Positions 60,590 through 64,000 of a stretch of 64,000 nt of DNA are shown here, one piece after another. Below the pieces are notes generated by a model, which did no database searches, was not told the origin of the DNA, and worked only from the letters and a program-made list of their open reading frames with translations. Position numbers and translations under genes: made by a program. Source of the DNA: Aspidapion aeneum. Taxonomy: Eukaryota; Arthropoda; Insecta; Coleoptera; Brentidae. Every line of letters starts with the position of its first letter. The stretch's first letter is position 1. The stretch covers positions 39,949,235-40,013,234 of the forward strand of contig OY755044.1 of assembly GCA_963576565.1 (NCBI GenBank), written 5' to 3'.

Positions 60590-61900
60590 ATGTGAGTGGG
60601 CTTTGCAGTACTTTCACTGCAACCACCAGTGGGTCTATTGCGGCTTACTTTTGAGTTGTTTTTCACCACTGTATGCCTAATTCTCCAAAAAGGCCGGCTA
60701 TCAGTTTGGGTGAGACACTGTTCAGATTTTCTGAGTCAACCTGAGGTGTACCGAAAATGTTCTGACGTAAACGTGCAATAGCCGGACATTCGCACAGTAT
60801 ATGTCTGTCAAACAGAGTCTACATTCGGTCTCTTCTGTTAGTCCTATTCTGTGCATGGGTACTCTCAGTCGACAGTGACCCGTAAAAAGACCAGTCACAA
60901 TACGTATCTCCTGTCCAATGATGTTCCTGGCTCTGTTTCTACAAGGTCCTTTAATGAACCCTTTAGAGTGAGGCAGTTCTGGTATATTTTCCAGTATTGT
61001 TGGAAGCTATTCTTTATCCATTTTAATATGGTTAATTTAACAGCATTGTATGATAATCCCAGGGCTGGTTTGGGGCCGAGAAATATGGCAGATGCCGCCT
61101 CCCTCGCTGCTTCGTCTACGGCCTCATTTTCCTCGTGCTCAGAATGCTCTGGTATCCATACTAATGACACATTGTTAGCGCTACCAAGCACATTCAGCGA
61201 ATCTCTGCAGCCCCTTATGGTTCTCGATGAGACCGTATAGGAATCAAGCACTCTTAAGGCTGCTTGACTGTCGGAGAAGGTTTTTATTGTCCTGTTGGTC
61301 CACTCGTGGTCAGTAATCCACCGGACACACAGTTCAATGGATACGAGTTCGGCCTAAAATATAATAGCCAATTGGCCGAGACTATGTTTCATCTCGACTT
61401 TTTCTGGGATACTAACAACTACAGATTTAACGCCTGATGTCATTTTGGATTTGTTGGTATACCAGAAGCTATCGTTATTTGAAAAAGTGGTCCTGTTCTT
61501 TAACCATTCCTCCCTCTCCGCGGGAGGATAATGCTGTATAGCTTTCTGCTGTACACCGTGTTGGGCATGACGTCGAATATCATTCCTAGAGTTGCATCCA
61601 ACTCTTGTTCCTTAATTATGGCTGTTGATATCACTTTGTTTGCCCTGCCATCCTGGTGGTTGGCCCTTATTCTGTATGTTGCTCTTCGTGCCTCCGCCTC
61701 TAACAAAATGTGAAGCGGACGTAAGTTTAGTAAGCATTCAAGCGCAGTCGATGGTCTAGACCTCATTGCACCACATATGGAAAGACTGGCATGTCGTTGT
61801 AAGCTGCTTAGTTTGACCCATAAGGTTCTTTGATGTCTCTTCTCGAACCAGACTATTGTGCGGTACGCAATCATTCGTCTGATGACTATTATATACAATT
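60590..61900 (-). pseudogene. LINE fragment: RT thumb, RNase H, CCHC motif
   Basis: Minus-strand fragments in order. First, LSSLQRHASLSICGAMRSRP..LLNLRPLHILLEAEARRATY (61898-61500), the region after the RT core. Then RNase H (about 61460-61100) with WYTNKSKMTSGV, AELVSIELC, SDSQAALRVLDSY and VWIPEHSEHEENEAVDEAA. Last, a zinc-knuckle-like TEETECRLCLTD near 60820. The first RNase H acidic residue (normally in a TDGS motif) is lost, and stops and frame changes occur. RNase H in a LINE is typical of I/R1/LOA-type families. The copy is 5'-truncated and dead. Confidence 0.85.
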
Positions 61901-61919
61901 GTTTGGGGCTAGTGCCTCA

Positions 61920-62727
61920 GGTTTTAATATAGTTAGTTAAACATAATAGAAAATAATGTAAAATTTTCAAAATATATACCAATTTTTTTATTAAAAAAGG
62001 TTCCATAGAAAATGAGCAAATTTTTGATCAGGAACATTTAAAATAGATCAATACAAATTCTAAAGCCCCAAACATTATCAAAATTGTTTTTAAACCCCGA
62101 TATATTTTTTTTTTTTAACGAAAACATTACTAGAATTTTAGTTACCGAGATTCTGTTATAAAATGGGCAATGTTAAATTAAGTTTCTGAACAAACTCCAT
62201 TTTCAAACAATATTTCTTGTTTAAAGTTTATTACTCCAAGTTATAACCTAATTTTTCTTTAAAGTTTACAAACATTTTTAGAACAATTTTTCAGAGATAA
62301 AATAAAATTCTACGAAAATTTTATTTATCTCGCTGAGACGGAAGAGACACGCTATGTAACTGAAAACTGAAGTGTTCATTAAAAACTTTCATAATTACGA
62401 TCTAAAAAAGTTTTAGAGCTTGTGTGTTTTTTATGATACAAGAACATCCTTGTTTTAAAATTTAATAATACATATTTTTTTATATTCAGCAAAAGATGTT
62501 TTTTTATATGCCCAAAAACCTCTATCCTTAGTGTCCAGTGGTGTGCATTAGTGCATTGCAGTGGGCTGTAAAGCTGGGGCAAATGGCTTAAGAGTAGAGG
62601 TTCTGGCTTTTTTTATTTTCGTTAACATAGAAAAAATTACCACAATGTGTTGAAAAAACTTAATTTCGTACCGCAAAAAAATCACTCTAAAAAAAACAGA
62701 AATAAAAAATTTTCATAGGATTTACTT
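61920..62727. other. Gene-free AT-rich DNA
   Basis: No gene, repeat or hairpin of note was seen. Confidence 0.4.
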
Positions 62728-62801
62728 AGGGTCCTTGTATGTTAACATATTTGGGTATATTATATATAATATATCCAAATATGTCAACATACAGGGACTC
62801 T
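62728..62801. repeat. Near-perfect 74-bp palindrome
   Basis: AGGGTCCTTGTATGTTAACA and its inverse at the other end, with three or four mismatches over arms of 35 bases and an AT centre (TATATAT). It marks the left side of the repeat cluster at 62.8-63.8 kb. Confidence 0.85.
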
Positions 62802-62828
62802 AGATTTACCTGCTTACACCCCTATAAA

Positions 62829-63835
62829 CTTAGCATTACCACTTAAGAATTGGATATTTGCAATATATGCATTAATTGTCGTAAATTTGTCGTAAATTTG
62901 TCGTGAAAAAAAAATTGTCGCGCCACCCGTTTTCCTGAAAAGGGTATGTAATGCTAAGTTGAGTCTCAACTTAGCATTACCACCCAAGAAAAAATGAAAA
63001 TTTTTAAAAACTAATCTATGGAATAATTGTCATAAATTTGTCGTAAATTTGTCGTAAATTTGTCGTAAATTTGTCGCGAAAGAAAAAAATTTGTCGCGCC
63101 ACCCGTTTTCCTGAAAAGGGTATATAATGCTAAGTTGAGTCTCAAATTAGCACTACCACCCCAAAAAAAATTAAAATTTTTAAAAACTAATAAATGCATT
63201 AGTTGTCGTGAATTTGTCGTAAATTTGTTGTGAAATAAAAAAACTTGTCGCGACACCCGTTTTCCTGAAAATGGTATGTAATGCTAAGTTGAGTCTCAAC
63301 AACCCTTTAACAAATTTACAACAATTAATGCATATAAATGTTTCTTGAGAAGTTCACTTTTTTTCATAATTTCTAAAACAACGCAAGATCCTGGCGATCA
63401 ATAAATATTTACACAAACACCACAAAAGGTTATATTGAAAAGTAAAAGCGGAACGTTATATAATAATTGTTTCACCAAAAATTTACAATTGCGCGAAAAG
63501 GTTAAATATGATCACCTACATCTTCGTAAGTTTTGTGAAAAAGCTTATAGATCACTAAGATTTGGCTGAGAAATCTAAAAATTGCTCACTGCCCGTTTCC
63601 GGGAAAACGGATGACGCGACAATTGTTTTTCTTTTACAACAAATTTACGACAAATTCACGACAATTAATGCATTTATTAGTTTTTGAAAATGTTAATTTT
63701 TTCTGGGGTGGTAGTGCTAAGTTGAGACTCAACTTAGCATTACATACCCTTTTCAGGAAAATGGGTGGCGCGACAAATTTTTTTTTTCACGACAAATTTA
63801 CGACAAATTTAAGACAATTATTGCATATATTGCGA
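62829..63835. repeat. Palindrome-linked repeat cluster
   Basis: Three units of about 150-180 bp (from 62829, 62964 and 63149) carry TCGTAAATTTGTCGTAAATT runs, then CGCCACCCGTTTTCCTGAAA. They are joined by a perfect palindrome, AATGCTAAGTTGAG-T-CTCAACTTAGCATT at 62950-62978, with degenerate versions at about 63126 and 63287. Two units recur inverted at 63590-63835 with a central AGTTGAGACTCAACTT. Overlapping frames translate the repeat and are not genes. Confidence 0.85.
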
Positions 63836-64000
63836 ATATCCTGCTTACTTTGTCTTTAATTTTTCTTATTACTTTCGTAAAGTTGAAAAAATCGTCTTAT
63901 TATGTTGTATTAAACAGACGCGAAATAAGTGCGCCCTCACCCCGTTTTCATAGTAACGCGGGCCGCAATATAGGTTGCGGCCAGACAAACCCGAGGGGCT

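Noticed and set aside
63011..63859. Frames with repeated FTTNLRQ-like peptides
   Set aside because: Translations of the palindrome-linked repeat units.

Overview
The window is nuclear DNA from an arthropod, most likely an insect. It is AT-rich and gene-poor, has canonical GT/AG splice signals, and is full of animal transposable elements (hAT, mariner, BEL/Pao, several LINE types, a tRNA-derived SINE and many foldback MITEs). The order cannot be fixed from sequence alone. No prokaryotic genes, rRNA or functional tRNA genes were seen.

The only convincing host coding sequence with an intact frame is one internal exon of a voltage-gated T-type (Cav3) calcium channel alpha-1 subunit at 20916-21093 (+). 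It covers segment IS5 and the start of the domain I pore loop. Neither neighbouring exon was recognised, so much of the surrounding DNA is probably intron of this gene. A second host-like locus is a decayed THAP zinc-finger gene at 33706-35008 (-). It keeps three exons with splice sites but has a nonsense codon and a lost zinc ligand. A third, shorter THAP-like reading frame lies at 36561-36806 (+).

Layout. 1-3150: TIR elements in gene-free DNA. 3160-3580: a (CGGTT)n array bracketed by two related hairpins. 4237-4992: hAT-like MITE. 5080-8830: complex tandem array. 8866-11210: two copies of an older repeat, one split by an insertion of about 0.8 kb. 13037-13710: long snapback element. 18391-19470: 142-bp tandem array. 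19559-20805: three foldback elements just upstream of the channel exon. 22590-22891: SINE. 23.2-27.3 kb: small hAT-like MITEs and a tandem duplication. 31542-32460: dead mariner-like transposase. 33.7-36.8 kb: THAP loci. 37324-42058: large inverted-repeat element split by an intact-ORF LINE. 43519-53450: a three-layer nest, in which a short hAT element holds a BEL/Pao retrotransposon with near-identical LTRs and a 5'-truncated LINE; each layer has recognisable target-site duplications. 53.8-60.1 kb: minisatellites and TIR elements. 60590-61900: LINE fragment with an RNase H domain. 62.7-63.84 kb: palindromic repeat cluster.

The genes do not form a pathway. The main content is the record of successive insertions. 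The best-supported unusual points are the dated nest at 43.5-53.5 kb, a 339-bp sequence that starts exactly at the BEL LTR/internal junction and recurs alone at 56.5 kb, the inverted array at 40.6-42.0 kb, and the decaying THAP gene with an insertion in its first intron whose empty site is preserved in a related repeat elsewhere in the window.
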